Assembly (NCBI GenBank): GCA_947846985.1
Contig: CANTUZ010000002.1
Coordinates: forward strand, 155,739,889 to 155,803,888
Length of the DNA stretch: 64,000 nt
Direction: 5' to 3'
Source: Fratercula arctica
Lineage: Eukaryota; Chordata; Aves; Charadriiformes; Alcidae
Below the pieces are notes generated by a model. It saw only the letters and a list, made by a program, of their open reading frames with translations, made no database searches and was not told where the DNA came from. Every line of letters starts with the position of its first letter. The stretch's first letter is position 1. This document shows positions 1-13,969 of the stretch, piece after piece. Both the position numbers and the translations under genes were made by a program.

Positions 1-176
1 ACCGCATGACTCAGCTTGGTGTCATCTGCAAACTTGCTGAGGGTGCACTTGATCCCACTGTCTGTGTCATTAATGAAGATGTTGAACAGCACTGGTTCCA
101 GTACAGACCCCTGAGGGACACCACTTGTCACTGATCTTCATCTGGACATTGAGCCATTGACCACTACCGTTCTCGT
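1..176 (-). mobile_element. CR1 LINE fragment, reverse-transcriptase core (ORF2), runs off left edge
   Basis: Read on the minus strand, this stretch encodes the middle of a CR1 reverse transcriptase. The motif-B sequence GVPQG lies at 122-108 and is followed in one frame by a typical VLFNIFIND stretch and then by the catalytic FADD motif at 32-21, still intact. These aspartates bind the metal ions for DNA synthesis in the RT family. The frame is open from 137 down to the window edge, but upstream a TGA at 140-138 replaces the usual Trp codon, so the copy is dead. Similarity stops near 172-176, which is either the 5' truncation point or a divergence break. The 3' half lies outside the window. 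This is a retrotransposon remnant, not a host gene. Confidence 0.93.
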
Positions 177-2859
177 AGCAGTGATGTTTGTCATAACTAT
201 TCTTCCTTCTCAGGGATCTCAGTTAGATATTTTGATATCCTTGTCACGTTGTTTTCTTAACAAGGTTGCAAACCGACTTCCTGTGGAGCATTTCAGAAAG
301 TGTTTCTACTGTCCTTTCTGTGAAGCCAAAAATTCATGCAAAAACAAACTTTGGCTTGGCCATAAAATTATAACATCTCTTTAATGCCTTTCAGATTTTT
401 GAGAGACCAGATTTCTGATGATTTCTCTGTTGTAGACCTGCTCTCAGTTCCTTCTTGGTGTTGATATCATTGTAGTCTAAATTGAGCAATGATTGTAATC
501 AAAGTTTCAGTGTTTTCACCAGAATGCAGGAGGTTGCTATGTGGGTGGCAGCAGGGCAAGGACAGTGTTCAGGAATGCTTTTTTGAGGACTTACTATTGT
601 CAGCAGAGATTTAGCCTGGGGGCTATATGGACAGAAAAAAAAAGAAGCTGGACACATTAAATTGAAGAGCAAACTGTATTTTCACAAGCTGATCTCTGTT
701 GGTCACAGAGAATTTCATGCTAAATATCTGCTGTTAACAGGTCACTGAGCTCGACAGCACCTGTTATTGCTTCTTCTCTATTTAAATCTATTGAAAGCGA
801 AGCTTGTGGGATCCATGGAGGCCATTTAACCCTTTCTGCAGGAGGTCTCCTCTCAATTACAAATATGTTTCCCCCTACGGTAATAAAGTTGAGTTGTGTG
901 TGTTTACCCCTTTTGATGTCATTTTAACTCCCACAGACCTACATGAATATATTATTTTCATAACTTAGAACTGAGCCATTTGGGACTCACAAGTCACAGA
1001 AGTTACAATATTTTGAGCAGACTAAGATTCACTGACAAAATAATACCCAGATGCTTCATTTATTTAATAGCATGTGCAACTCTGCAAGCTTATTTCTTCA
1101 ACACTACCCTGCCAGAGTTCTCTCTGCTAGTTTGAATCTATTTTTTTTTTTTTTAAATATATGCAGTACCATGACAGCCTGATACTTTAAAGTGTTCCGC
1201 GATACTGACAGAAACCTCCCAGTTCCTACATGATGCTGAGAGTGTGTCCCAGATTTATGACTAATGACAGGGTGTTTACTTTGCTCAGTATTGAGGGTAG
1301 TTTTCACTCCCTATTTACAGTCTATGAGAGCAATGCCAAACATGAAATCAGACTGGCACCTGAGTCCAAGCATGTTCATGACCATGTTGCACCCTCTCAG
1401 GCTCTGGTTTTTGTGGATTCATCTCTAAGGATGCCTTGGCACAGTCATATACAAACGCTCAGAGTGCTTTGTACTGCAGGAAGCCAGCATTACTGCACAA
1501 TCTGTATAAGCAGTGATTATACTAGTAAATTAGGTAGGGCTGGGGAATGTCCTTAGTCATGGAAATGTGACAGACTGTACTATGAAACTGTTCGAACAGT
1601 CCCTAGGTGCAATTTTAGCCTGTGCCTATTAGCAGTCTCCCAAAAGCTCCAGAGCACTGTCTGCAAGTTAGGGTAGTCCAGGGACTATTCCCAATATGCA
1701 ATGTGTATGGAGCCACACTTCTTTGGAGGCTAAGGGAGTTTATTAAAACTCATGCCAGTTGGCTTCAGTGCCTGAGAATTTTCCTAGGCACATTCAGCTT
1801 AAGTGAAAACGTTGATACAGGGTATCCTCAGCAGACACAGATTAACTACAAAAAACATGTATCCAGCTGTAGACCTTCTGTGCACTGCTTCAAACCGGGC
1901 ACCTCATCCAGGGCCCAGAGGGACCAGGCTTTCTGTCTCCCTTGCCTCTTGTGGGGTGTGTACTGGCCATCTCCAAGATCCCTCTAAGTCTTTGCAATGC
2001 CTTCTTACAGTCATGAAAGTCATCCCAAAAGGGCTTGGTCACAGAGACCGATGCAGACAGGATCAGTAAGCATCCTAAATTATTAACGTTCAAGAGGAGA
2101 CAGCGTAACACATAGAAATAAGCCAGGAACCAGGCTGGATTTACAGCTTTCTAGGCCAGCACCTGAGCATCGAAGTGGGTGAAGCCTCGGTGTTAGCAAA
2201 CCCACGTGAAGCCAGAGCAAGAAGCCTTGTGGTGACCGGTATCGATGGTCTCGATGCGAAGGAAGAGGAAGCATCTCTGTTGTCGCAGGAGCTGCAAAGT
2301 TCAACAAGTTGCAATGGTTAACACAAGAGAAAAAAGGCTTCTTAAGGAAACCAGAAGCAGAAACTTCTAATTCATTCTGGCACCTAAATCTAATTTGCGA
2401 ATCTGTGCTATTATCAATTCTTTTTACCAGCCACTGGATTTCTCAGTTAAACATAGCATCATTTCCCTCTGGCTTACTTATTTTCTCCCCAATTTTATTT
2501 CTAAAGAAAGAAACTGCAACACATATCAAAATATAGTTAAAGCATGCATGCAAATGGCCAGAACTAGCCTGAGATTAATCCAATAAGGTGAAAGCATGAG
2601 AAATTGTTTACTACTGCAAGCAATGGAAAGGGAAAAGCAGGTTGCCAACCCCACCTGCTTTAACCTGGAGTTAAACTAATAAGATGATAATGGAGAAACT
2701 AGACGATAAAAGGTATGAAATGATTATCAGGAACTCAAGTAGGTGAAAAATATCAAAGCTACTGAAATGAGGGTATTGGCTTACCAGCAGTCACTTGCAA
2801 AGGCCAAGATTATCAGATAAAAACATTAAATCAGCAAAAACTGGCCCCAAATGAAAACA
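177..2859. other. Non-coding stretch with no recognised gene
   Basis: Single-copy-like sequence. It holds a T run at about 1141-1154 and a perfect 14-bp palindrome at 1587-1600. Open frames here (up to about 120 codons, for example 1622-1987) have no recognisable domain and no supporting start or splice context. The part from about 1590 to 1800 carries CCTAGG/CTAAG-type motifs that could be a very old repeat, but I cannot assign it. Confidence 0.6.
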
Positions 2860-3086
2860 GTTACGCAGGAGTGAGTGGGCTGTTTATTTGGGAGTGGAAA
2901 AATGGGGCCAAATCAGAATATAAGGTAGAGCAAGCAATGTGGTCATGGTTGTTTGAGGAGTCCCTGCTGAGCAGTGTGGCATCTGATCTGCACAGTGGAG
3001 AAGGGAAATAAAGCTCTTTGCTGCCCATACCATATGTGTCATCCTTGTTTCCTCAGTCAGGGGCACCTGGGGTGCTTCCCTTAACA
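2860..3086 (+). mobile_element. Possible end of a solo LTR (endogenous retrovirus relic)
   Basis: The order of signals fits the end of a retroviral LTR: a TATA-like element (atataag, about 2917-2923), a polyadenylation signal AATAAA at 3007-3012 some 90 bases later, a short U5-like segment, and an end in TTAACA at 3081-3086. No protein-coding retroviral sequence follows, so a solo LTR would be the reading. I could not define the 5' TG end or a target-site duplication, and the downstream sequence shows no convincing primer-binding site. The subfamily cannot be named from sequence alone. An ordinary cryptic promoter and poly(A) signal in unique DNA is the alternative. Confidence 0.4.
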
Positions 3087-5185
3087 CAGATTGAGGGATA
3101 CCACGGAGACAATGGAGGATGGACCAAACATCCCAACATCCAATGTCTGAGCAATCTGCTGGGTGCAAGGACTGGCACCAAGTTACTCAGAAATTCTGGG
3201 CAGAACTCAGTGCAATGAGCAGAACTGAACTGTGGTGCCATTTAATTAACATTATCAGAGATAAAATTGACCTGCTTTTAGCACACTGGGTTTTTTAAAC
3301 CACTTTATTTTCTGTGGGAACAAAAATGTAGACAAGGAAAAGTAGGAGACTGACTGACTAGGCCAAATAAAAGGCAAAGTAAAGCCTAAATGATACATTC
3401 TCCTTTCTGTTAAATAAGATTTTAGTTACAGAGTACGCAGTTCTTGATGCATCAAGAGCTGTTCAAGAATAGAAAGTACACAAGTGCACTGAAGTGAAAT
3501 CTCCGATTTGAGTTGTTTTTCTGCTGCAGGGTATGAGATTTGGAGCTGTGCCATATAATTCAATGCATAAACACTAAACCTGAGGTATCGGCTCATAGAA
3601 ACAGAAGCTGGGAAAGACTCAGGCTCTGCAGGTCCATCTCAGAACAAGTCACTACTCATGTCATCCTAGGAAGACAACTCCACTCTACAAACCAAACACA
3701 GCACCAAGGAACACTGTCATGTCAGACTCATATGCATGTTGAGGAAATTCTTTCCTTTTTCTTTTTGTTTTTGTTTTTTTTTTTTCTTTCAACAAGATTA
3801 ATATGGGACCTTTGTCAATTCCATACTACAGCTCCGACAGAGTCATGATTTTCTGCTCTGTCTACTTGTCAGCTTTGTCCCAGCTGGCACAAAGGGTGGG
3901 ATTTGGTTTGAGAATTCAGGGTTCATCTTGCAGGTGTTTATCTATGTTCTACTTGAGTTTGCTCAGTGGAGATGAAGAGTTCAGTTAAGGTTCCAGAGCT
4001 TAAATTTTCAGTGCCCTTGGAGATGCTTCAGGCTATCCTCCAGCTGTTGCTCCAGAAAAGAACAAATCTCCTATAGATCCAGTGTCATATCTGCCATCTC
4101 CCTATGGATGTGCCTGGCACCCTTAGGCATCCCAGATGTCAGCAGACACGTGACAAGGTAGGTAGACTATGCACCAAGTGCCTGCCTGAAGGTGACCTGA
4201 ACAGCTCTCTAGGCTTCACCAGCTGTAAGGACTGGATCTCCACTGGAGCCTAGACTCTAGAACGCAGACAGGCAGATACAGGTCAAATTTTTTGCCGAAC
4301 AATAAACATCAAGTCATGTCTAAGGCATTCTCAGATAGCCAAGACATGCACACAGGGCTTAGATCTTCTCTAAGACCTATAAGTGACTCAAGTGTTCTTG
4401 GTGCTGAGACAACTCCAGAATCTCAAAGGACAAAAGAAACTGATATTTAGGCAACTCAGTTGAACATCTCCACCTGATCACCTACAAAGAGATGTTTCAG
4501 TTGGAACAAAAGAGGATCTGTGTTGTTCCCAGCTGTATTACAGAAATCCTGTAAGACTTCAACCAAATGGTTTTAATTTCTACTTTTTCATTTCCCAATT
4601 TACAAGGGGCAATAGTAATCCTTCTCAAACTTAGATGAAGAAGATGAGACAGAAGTTAAATCATTAATGTTTAGAAAGTTTTATGAAATTTTCATGTATT
4701 CCATTGCCAAAAAGGTAGCTGTTAGCCTTGAGACCTTAAACATATTTAGCTCTTTTATGTCCTGTTTGGGGACTTGTAACAATTCCCACAATTTTCCTCC
4801 ACTATTGTCCTGACTGTAGCAAGGAAATGTTCTAGCTCTACTTTGAAAAAAAGAAACATACAAGAAAAATTGAAAAAAAAAAACCTAAACAAATGGTGAC
4901 AACCTTTCATTTATCTCCCGGACGAGTTGGGGTTTTTTTGCCTTTATAGCGATACTTACATTCTTTCCCACTGTTATTTCACCCATTCCATCCTTATCAA
5001 CCCATTTTGTTAAGTGATTAAGTGTTGTGTGAACACTTCCAAAAATCTCCGTGTTTCTTGTTAATGTATCCCTGATTTGGAGGTGGAAACAGAGGTAAAG
5101 GCACCTGTAAAAAGTATTTTTACTCATTTTTTTAAATAGCTGATCCAGTGACGATAGATAGACTGTTGGCCATAGAGATTTAATT
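3087..5185. other. Non-coding stretch, T-rich tract at 3751-3790
   Basis: No gene recognised. The only obvious structure is a T-rich run of about 40 bases at 3751-3790 (T interrupted by C and G). Short open frames at 3540-3848 and 4885-5127 have no domain and are interrupted by low complexity. Confidence 0.6.
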
Positions 5186-5186
5186 T

Positions 5187-5292
5187 TCTTTTTTTTTTTA
5201 GAAAATTTGCATTTTTACATATATTTATATTTATATATTTATATTTATATTTGTATTTATATTTTTTTAATTTTACATATATATATATATAT
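5187..5292. repeat. AT-rich low-complexity tract, (TATTTA)n and (AT)n
   Basis: A T run at about 5187-5199 is followed by irregular TATTTATAT units and a terminal alternating (AT) run at about 5277-5292. The tract is nearly free of G and C. It is simple-sequence DNA prone to length variation. Confidence 0.9.
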
Positions 5293-8200
5293 GAACCCGC
5301 AACTAAGGCAAAAAAAGAGCACAGAGAACTTCAGTTGCTATCTGTGGGTTAGCTACTGTTAGTACCGAAAAAGCACAATATGTGCAAGGGGCAGGTCACA
5401 CGTTTATATTGATAGGCTCATTATGAATTTTTGTGTCTATTTCAAGGGTAACCATCACAAGGAAAAGATATTGTCTGGCCATCGTCAGCCTCAGCGTCTC
5501 ACTGAAATATCTTATCTATCTGTACCATAAAGCTTTGAAACACTGTTTCAAGGCCACACTGGATCAGACCACAATGATCAGCCACAGTTCAGAAACAAGC
5601 TCTGTAGGACCCACCAGCTGGCCAAAGTTCTACCCAAACCCAAAACATTAGCCCCACCAAAACACAGATGGCATTACAGATCCTAGCCTCTTCATTGTCA
5701 TGTGTACAAACCAGCAATTAAAAGTGAAGTGGCATATTTTAAATCAGCATCACAAAAACAAAGGAAAAATATAGCTTAGATCTACCAGTATTAATAAAGT
5801 AGAAGTCAAGCATTGTGATGTGAAGATACATAGCGACAATTTAATGGACTAAAGTGGATAAAACATGAAGAGCTTACAAGAAGTTTACAAGAAGTTTACA
5901 AGAGCTGAGAAGCTTGACATTACTTTTCCAGCATTAATATTTGGTGAAGACACACATGGAATTTTATATTAGGCTAAATGGAAGGATTTCAAGGAAATCT
6001 AAATGAATAACTGAAAACTGTATCCAATTAAGGGGACCTGACCTGTCTGCAAGAACAGAGAAAGTGTTTACAGAGCGCAGTGAGGAGTGCAATGGATGTG
6101 ACATCCAATGCAACATGAGATAAACATAACGGTGTCCTAATAAGAAATGTACTGTAAGTTTGACTGAGACTAATTAAAGCAGAATTTTAGTAGGAACTTT
6201 AGAAGGTGACAGCACTGGAGTACAGCCACTCTGCCAGAAAAAAGTCTCCTCTGCACCCATGGGAGTGTGGCACATTTGTATGTGTGTGTGTGCATACAAG
6301 CCTCTGACTAAAACTGTGCCTGATGAGATGCTAAACCCTCTCACCCCTCACTCAAGGCTGCTTAAAGCCGGTGCCTCTCAGGACCAAGTCCAGCGTGACT
6401 CCTTGCTTTAAATTACTGCAACTGCAGGGAGGCAGGTGCAGTTCGACAGCCATTTGTTACAGCTCAAGTTAAAGTCAGGTATTGGGTTTGTCATCACGGC
6501 GGCTGCTAATGAAAGGTATTATCCCAGAAGACTAAGGTAAATAAAAGCAGTACAGGAAACCATGGCTCAGGTCTAAGAGCAGGTCAGTGCAGCATGGTGA
6601 TACAGACAAAGCAACGGGTCCTGCCCTTCATCAGAACTAATTATTTGAGACACACAGACAGGCTGATTAGTTTATACAGCTTCCTGGCCTAAAGGTAGGG
6701 CTGGCGTCTCTGCATCATTTTCCACTGCACGGAGAAGACGTTGCCTCTAGTGACTCCAGTCAAGGTAAACTAGCTCAAGCAAGGGCATTTGCACTAGAAC
6801 ACAACAGGAACTCTCATGAAGAGATTAGATTTACAGCCAGCGAAATGGACGGATGAAGCCAGCATCTGTCTGTGTTTGTGGTGCTGCATCCCGTCGCCAT
6901 CCCAGCACACCAGCCGCGATGACTTGAGCTTCAGTTCAGCCCCAGCAGCTCGGGGAGTCAGGCAGCAGCACCCGAGCACATCTACGCTATGGTAGTTGTG
7001 ACTGTGGCATAAAGACAGCTTACTTGAGTTGACCACAAACTTAAGAGCTGGCAGCAGTGCACTTAAGGCTCTATTGATCCCCAGGCAGCGAGGGGGTCTG
7101 GCATTTATCCATATTATTGGGTGTATTTTCAGTCTGTGAAGAAATCCAAGCTGCTACACCCCTCCAGCAGTACCTGACCTAGCTACCCAAGGACTTCTGT
7201 GTCTACGTACTCCCAAGGGTCATGACTTGCAGAACTTGGATCAAAACCTGAAATACACTCCAAACTAAAAATATTACAAGACAAATCTCTTCTAGGAATT
7301 AGCACCCTTCAAGAAAGATCTGAAACAAGCTGCTAATTCTCCTGGACATTTATAAACTATTCTTATCTTCTTTAGTGAGACAGACTTGGTTTCCTGAAGA
7401 AAATCATCTCCCATCTGTCTTTAACTATTAGCTGATATAATGGATCTGACAGCAGATGGAATTTGTGCCTAGGAGAAGTGCTGACCCTTTCCTGAGAAAT
7501 TAATAAATCTTTCGTTTACCAAGCAGACTCTCTATATAAATAGCATGGCAGTCAGTAAAAAGGAGGTGGTCTCCTGGGAAGATAAATAGCTGGTTGTGCT
7601 CCTGACAGTAGGAATACAGTTCAGAGAACAGTACTTTCATTTATTTCACTTATAACAAAGAGGAAGTACTCCCATGGAAAGCTGTTTTCTGAAGTGACGT
7701 CTGTCTACCTTGGCCTAATCCATTTGGAAATAAAATTCAAACATGGACAATGGCCCAGATGATGTTCATTTGCATTGTAAAACTTGTCCCCACAGAGTTT
7801 CGGAACAAATAGGGCCTGATTCACTTCTTGTGATGCAGTGCACCTATTTGTAGTGATTTCCATGAGCTTACTTTTTATTTTCACCAATTCTAATGGTCAT
7901 CATCCCTGTAGCGTTACAGCTGACAGAGGCTCAGTACCGAATATTAAACAGCCCAGGCATTAAACAGTTCTGCCTTGGCTTTGTTCTACTTTCTCTGCTT
8001 TGTCTAAAGTTTTCCAGATCAGCACAAACTGTCTGAACACACGGATGTTCTCAGCCTCCTAGATGCAGAGACTACCATCAAACAAAATTTAGCTTAAACC
8101 AGCTGGGGTCATACTAACAGCACTCTCAGTTGCAAAAGGGTTTAGATAAGCTCAAAGACTTGTCTGGTAGCTTTCAAATTTGTTTCAAGCATGACTGAAT

Positions 8201-10687
8201 AGTATTGCACTTGAATCAACCGAATGATAATCATTCCTCTGAGTTTGATTTATAAGAAAAACAAATGAAATTTTGCTATTCTGAGGTATAGTTATAATTC
8301 GCTCACACATGTCTTGGATTCTCAGTTAATTATATAAACACAGTTCCCTCTTGGTTAATACACCCTTTGTTTTGTCTTTTTTCACCTGCATTCCAGTAAC
8401 ATAACTTGAAGGTAAATTAGCCCTGAGCTTCACTCAGTGAAATGAGAGCAAGAATAACTTTGGTCTTCTATCATCTAACTTTCTGTAGGGATATATTGCT
8501 CAATATTCAGATTTGGTATTAGCAATTACAATCCCATCCAGCTCAGGGGAATTTCAGCAACTTTCAGCAAATACGAATGTGGTGCAATTACTCAACTGAA
8601 ACAGTAAATTGAATCTTGTTTACAAGAGGAGGTTGCATTAGCAAACTCATCTATGGGAATGATATTAAATAGGATTTTATGTTATTTTTTTTATTATTTC
8701 AGTTGCACACTTTTCTGCAACTTCTCACTGAAGAATAAGAATTTTGTTTGACTGGCATTAATTGAACAAAGCTAAGGTTTTTTACATTCCTTGTATAATA
8801 TGACTAACAGAGCTCAGTAAGAATAACGTATGGGAAGTCTGGATATTTAATCAGCAATTTTCTCCTGTTCTACAGTTTTCATATTTCATCCTCTTCTTTT
8901 CATTATTCTAGACTCTCAACTAAAACTCCCACTGGTTTCATTAGGAGTATTTCAGTGAGGATGTAAAGAATAGTGATAATTTTAGAAATGAACTAACTCT
9001 CTTCACATTACGTACAGTGCACTGAAACTTAATGTCATCCTAAACTGTTAATAATTTCAACCCATTACTTAGAATTCCTTTGATTTGCATTTGCTTTCCC
9101 GGGTCACAGAGTCTAATAATGGAGATACTAAAACAGTATAGCTGTTTTCTTCAGTAAAATCTAATTCTGATGAAAGGACAATTCTTCCTCCTCCAAAAAA
9201 TACAGAGCAATCCTACATGTGGGTGACTCGTCTGAGTTCTGGACAGTTGCTCTGGTCATAACTTGCTTTTTGTGGACTTTCTTTTCATCAGAGAAAATGT
9301 GGCTCTGATTTTCACCATTCCTGATGACATTTACCAGCGGATTGCCAGAATACTCAGGGTCAGCTTTTTGGTTGGGGAGAAGGGGTAGGTAGACATAAGC
9401 ATCTTGCTGTAGTCCAAAGAAGAGGGACAGATGTTGGAGTTATATGAAATTAATTACCCCAAAATGGGTGAGAAACATGGTCCGAAGTTTGGGATTTTCT
9501 GTGTTTTTCGATCTCTGTTTAATTAGAGATTCTTCCCCTCTAATGCTATATGAGAGTCTATGAGGAGAAGCTAAAACTGGCCCGATTCCACCCTTGTGAT
9601 GTACATGAAACCCAGATAAGTTCACAGTGGCTTGACTATAGAAGTGGTATCAAAGAAATTGTCCCAACTGTTCCTCAAATAAAGAGGAGGAGAGCAGCAG
9701 AACTGCTACCCGATTCTGTTCCCTGAGGCATCCTCCAGCGTGGTAGCCTCTAGCAGACAGAAGTCTGGAGTGCCAAAAAGGGCAGTTTCTCTGCCAGCAT
9801 TTTGTTGCCTTTTTTCACATTACAAAATGAGCACAGGTTAGAAAGGAGAGGAAAAGTACAGGACTAATAGGAAGCTAAATAAGACATGACAGACAGGGCA
9901 TGCACTAGATGTGAATGCATAAAACATTCCCAATTGTTTCCCTTTACAAATACTTTGTCTGAATTGTTTTAGAAACTCTGATATTTCCCAGATCTGCTTA
10001 TAATATACTGAGTCTGCCTTAGGAAGGTCTGCTCAACATAAAAAGTTAAAATAGGTAAAACTTCCTTGTTGTGATTTCCATTTTAAATGTCCATTGTTTT
10101 GTGACTGACAACTATTTCTGTAAATATATGAGGTTTCATATGGCCCTAAAGAGGCTGAACTAAATGGACATAGCCTCATTGCCATCTCCTATAAATGGGT
10201 AGTTGGGAAATAGAGGGAGACTGTTGGTCTCCAGGATCACTAATGTAGGTATATCTTGTTTGGGGGACTTATTCAGATTTTCCTGCTGCAGTTTTGTCCA
10301 TTCCAAACATCATTTTTAGCACTGAGGAGTGCTGGGGTTTGTATCAGCTAGAGATGAATGGATGAATGCTGCTGCCTAGAGACTTCCCCTCCTTTCCTCT
10401 CTTTGCGTGGGGAACTTCTACTGTGACATTGTTGATTCTTCTGTTGGCTACTATGGAATTATATCACGGATAGTTTACAGTCAGTGTCCTATCTAACACT
10501 TTTGCAGGTTTCTTGATTAGATACTTAATAGCTGAAAGCTTCTTTGAGGTTCTATCCTACAATCCTAGGAATGAATATCCATGTTATCTTTTTGTCAAAC
10601 CTCCATTTTTTCAAGCTTTTATTCACAGAATTCTTAACATTCTATATATTTATCTTCTCCCCAGCTTCTGCTTTTGTTCCTGTTGCT
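5293..10687. other. Non-coding stretch, no recognised gene
   Basis: About 5.4 kb of unique-looking, AT-leaning DNA. It holds a short 11-bp tandem repeat (5874-5902) and a short GT run at about 6279-6294. A segment at about 5550-5620 has a faint resemblance to an ancient amniote repeat (CTGGATCAGACC...ATGATC) that I could not confirm. No splice-bounded coding block or RNA gene was seen. Confidence 0.6.
5874..5902. repeat. 11-bp tandem repeat, 2.6 copies (TTACAAGAAGT)
   Basis: Units at 5874-5884, 5885-5895 and a partial third at 5896-5902 are identical. The perfect identity suggests recent slippage. Confidence 0.9.
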
Positions 10688-10707
10688 AAAAAAAAAAAAA
10701 AAAAAAA
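10688..10707. repeat. Poly(A) tract, 20 bases
   Basis: An uninterrupted run of 20 A. No retroposed gene body is visible immediately upstream, so it is taken as a homopolymer and not as the tail of a processed transcript. Confidence 0.9.
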
Positions 10708-13700
10708 TCTGTTGCAATGCAAATCCTTGCAGGACTTCAACCTGGAAATACTTATTTATGTAAGAACTCCATTCATGCTCAGGTGACTTCAGTGAACATC
10801 AGCAGATCTATGAGAAAGGGTATGGATTACCCACATGTAGGCAAGGCATCATCCTCTCTCTTGTCACAAGCTAACAGGCATTGTCCATGCTCAGGGGTGG
10901 TAAATTCATTCTTCCGGCGTCTAGGAGAATAGCTGAAAGATCTAGATATTCATCCGAGTTGCTAAGAAACATAAAGAATTTTAAAGTACGCAAGGTTACA
11001 AGGCTAATCTAAAGTTAGACTAATACTGTGTAGCGTCTCCATGGCAACCAGGAGTGAACGGCATGTGAGGTGAAAGTAGAGGGGAAGACAGAATAATAAT
11101 CAGCAATAAATAAACCTTGACAGGGCTTAGTGTGATTATGTTGTCAATGAGTTAAAGAATGCTGCTGCCCTGCTGTAGTTCAGCTATGTAGCTGAAGGAA
11201 AAATCTCCTTCCAGGTCCAGAAGAAATGATGGATGACATTCTCAAAGTAAGACTATAATGGACAACTCTGTGGCTGCTGACTACTGGAAGGGTCGAATGA
11301 AGGAGAGAAGACCTACATGCATGCCATATAACAATGCATTCTCCTTTATTACTTAATATCCAGAAACAAATTTCTGTAGCAGATCTAATAATTGTGGCCT
11401 CTCTTTAATGTTCTTACAGGCTTGATCTGCTTGCTGCGTTATTTCCTGTAAAGTACAGTGCACGTCATTTTGCAAGTATATACACTATTTTGCATACATG
11501 AACTACCTGGAAAACAACCTGGGTACAGAATTCAGTTTAAAAAACCAACTTTAGCCAATGATTGTCTTACAGCACTGGATTTTATCTGTTAGTGGTCATG
11601 CTCCCCTGTAACCAAGGGACAAGGTCCCTGACTGAGGAGTTGTCTAAATACCCTACGGACTAGGGCGTCAGTGACTTCTAGCTTCAGGGACAACACAGTG
11701 GTCCAGCAGCAGAGCTAACATGTTCTAGCTCCATCTTTGTGCCTCAGACATCAGTGTACAAGAGCTAATACAGTGTCTCCTGATATGCTGAATGTCATGA
11801 GCAAAACTCTCCTGAGTGGTCAATAAAAAATACAGCAATGCCCCAATCCTGAGGTTCATCCGCTCACAAAAGATCTCATTTTGTGCTCTTTGAACTCAAG
11901 AGAAGTTTATTAATTCATTCTGTTGTACTGAATAGTAAATTAAAGCATTTCTGAAAATACTCCTCCATCCTAAATAACGCTGACCCTAGAACCTCACCTG
12001 AAATCTTCCTGGTTCTCTTCACAGGGACTCCTTGAGGAGATAACACTAAAATAAATAATGACGTTAGTACTGTGCATTGCAGAAATACTGAGGTGAATAT
12101 TCCTCACTCAGCCATCGCCAGTCATATGCTTCTGAAATTTGGATTTATGCAAACAGAAAACTGAGACTAGTTGACCCTCTCAAGTTGACCAGCATGGATG
12201 TATGCACCTGCATAAAGTTACATGAATTTTCTTTGGGTCAAACCAGGTAATGTTTATTTGTGTTTTGCAGCTGAGTGCCACTACAGAGTAGAGATCTGAC
12301 CTCCAGATTGTCTTCTTGTTGCTTCTCACACATCACAGGCATGGGCCCTAAATGGCAATCTACATGGAATTACTTTCTATTCATCCGACCTGAGCTGTAG
12401 TGCTTAATATGTTCAGTCCTTGTTTTCTGTGCTTTTCTGCTGAGCATTATGAAGGCAACCAAAACATGTACAGTATAACCACTGCCTGCTCTTGAATGAA
12501 ATGCAGTCTGTGAGAGTTATGGGTACCGACAGCTGTCACTCCTGAGTGTTTGAGGCACTGAAGACTCCTATTCTCTGGTTGTGAAACAGGGGCCCAGATA
12601 ACCACAGCAAAGTACCCTTTCCTAGCTGTTGCAATGTAGCATTAGGACATTTTAGAAATTGAGTTCCTCTGATTAAATATTCACATTTCCAGTGCAGGCG
12701 TCTACACCTGACCAAATCACTTTAAACTCCCATTCAAAGTCTTTACAGGGTGGACCTTTCATCTTAAAGCAGGTGCACACAGTTGGTCAAAAAAATCAGA
12801 TCCTTGACTTCACTGGCTGTACTCACTGTATCTGCACCAAGCGTGATGAGAGGCTCCCAAAGACTCCTCTCACAGAGTTACAGTGTAATTCTTTTCACTG
12901 TACCCATTCAAAAGATAAATAGATACCAATTTATCTAGAGATTGAGATTTAGAGAATGCTCTCTTTTTCTGTTCTTGAAAATAGAGAATTTAGCTACCAA
13001 CTGCAGATGGGGGTAACCTTGGAAATTTGGCAATCTGGCACTTAACCAGGTTTGATAGGGTTTTCCTGACTTAGTTTCATAACATTATAAGTTTAAAAGA
13101 AGCAATAAGTGATCTATTTATGTGACAATAAATTATTTGCTTAATGTTACACAGTAAGGCTGAGGCAAAGCAGAGATTTTATTTCAGTCTCTTGGAGCCT
13201 ATAGATGTCCTACCAATGCTCCATCCTCTTCCTTGTTGTGTTTTTCTCTCATCAATGCAGTGACAGCAATATCACTTCTGTCCATTGGGAAAGCTGTGCT
13301 TCCTGATAGATGAACATTTCACTGGCTCCTACTGACCTGGAGCTTCATTAAGAGGAGGAAAAAAAAGAATGTGAAAATATTGAGTTCATCTCAAAGCTCA
13401 CAGAAGTCAATAAAAGTCTTTCAATGAGTTTCAGTGAGCTATGGATCAAGTCCACAACGTCCAAGCAATAAAACACTCTGACGTCCATATTAGATAGTCA
13501 ATGGTCCATGATGCCACGTGTGGAAGTTCTCTAAACACTGTAGAATTAATCTATTCTGTGATGACAGTCAAATATTTGTTATAACCAGAGAATCAAGGAT
13601 GCATGACTTCTTTTTAATGCTTCAGTCTTAAGTACTTTCGCTGAAAAGATTTATAATTTCTATTTCATAATCTATATTACCCATACTTCCCATTTAAAAC

Positions 13701-13969
13701 ATTTAATACCATATTAATGCTGACCGGTAGAAATGCTTAAGGAAAAATTCACTCATGAACTTATTAATGAAAGTAAAAAGAATAAAAAAGTATTTTAATT
13801 AAGTTATTCCAAAAGCTCTTATTTTAATGTAATTGAGTAATTATGCTATGTTAAGTAAATAACAACTGACTTAGAAAAGTACCGAATTACATTTGCTGAT
13901 TATAAATTTAAATCCAGAGAAGTTGTCATTAGAATATTACTGCATAATTTCATTATTATTTCAAGACTT
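10708..13969. other. Non-coding stretch, no recognised gene
   Basis: No gene, RNA or dated repeat recognised. The final 350 bases (about 13600-13965) are very AT-rich with several TAATT/ATTTAA cores; see the findings for a possible conserved non-coding element. Confidence 0.55.

Noticed and set aside
5550..5620. Resemblance to an ancient amniote repeat (CTGGATCAGACC)
   Set aside because: Only about 20 bases agree and the expected continuation is absent, so it is too weak to annotate.
10688..10707. Poly(A) run as the tail of a processed pseudogene
   Set aside because: No gene body is recognisable upstream and no target-site duplication was found. The same reasoning applies to the A run at 44410-44433 and the T run at 38091-38112.
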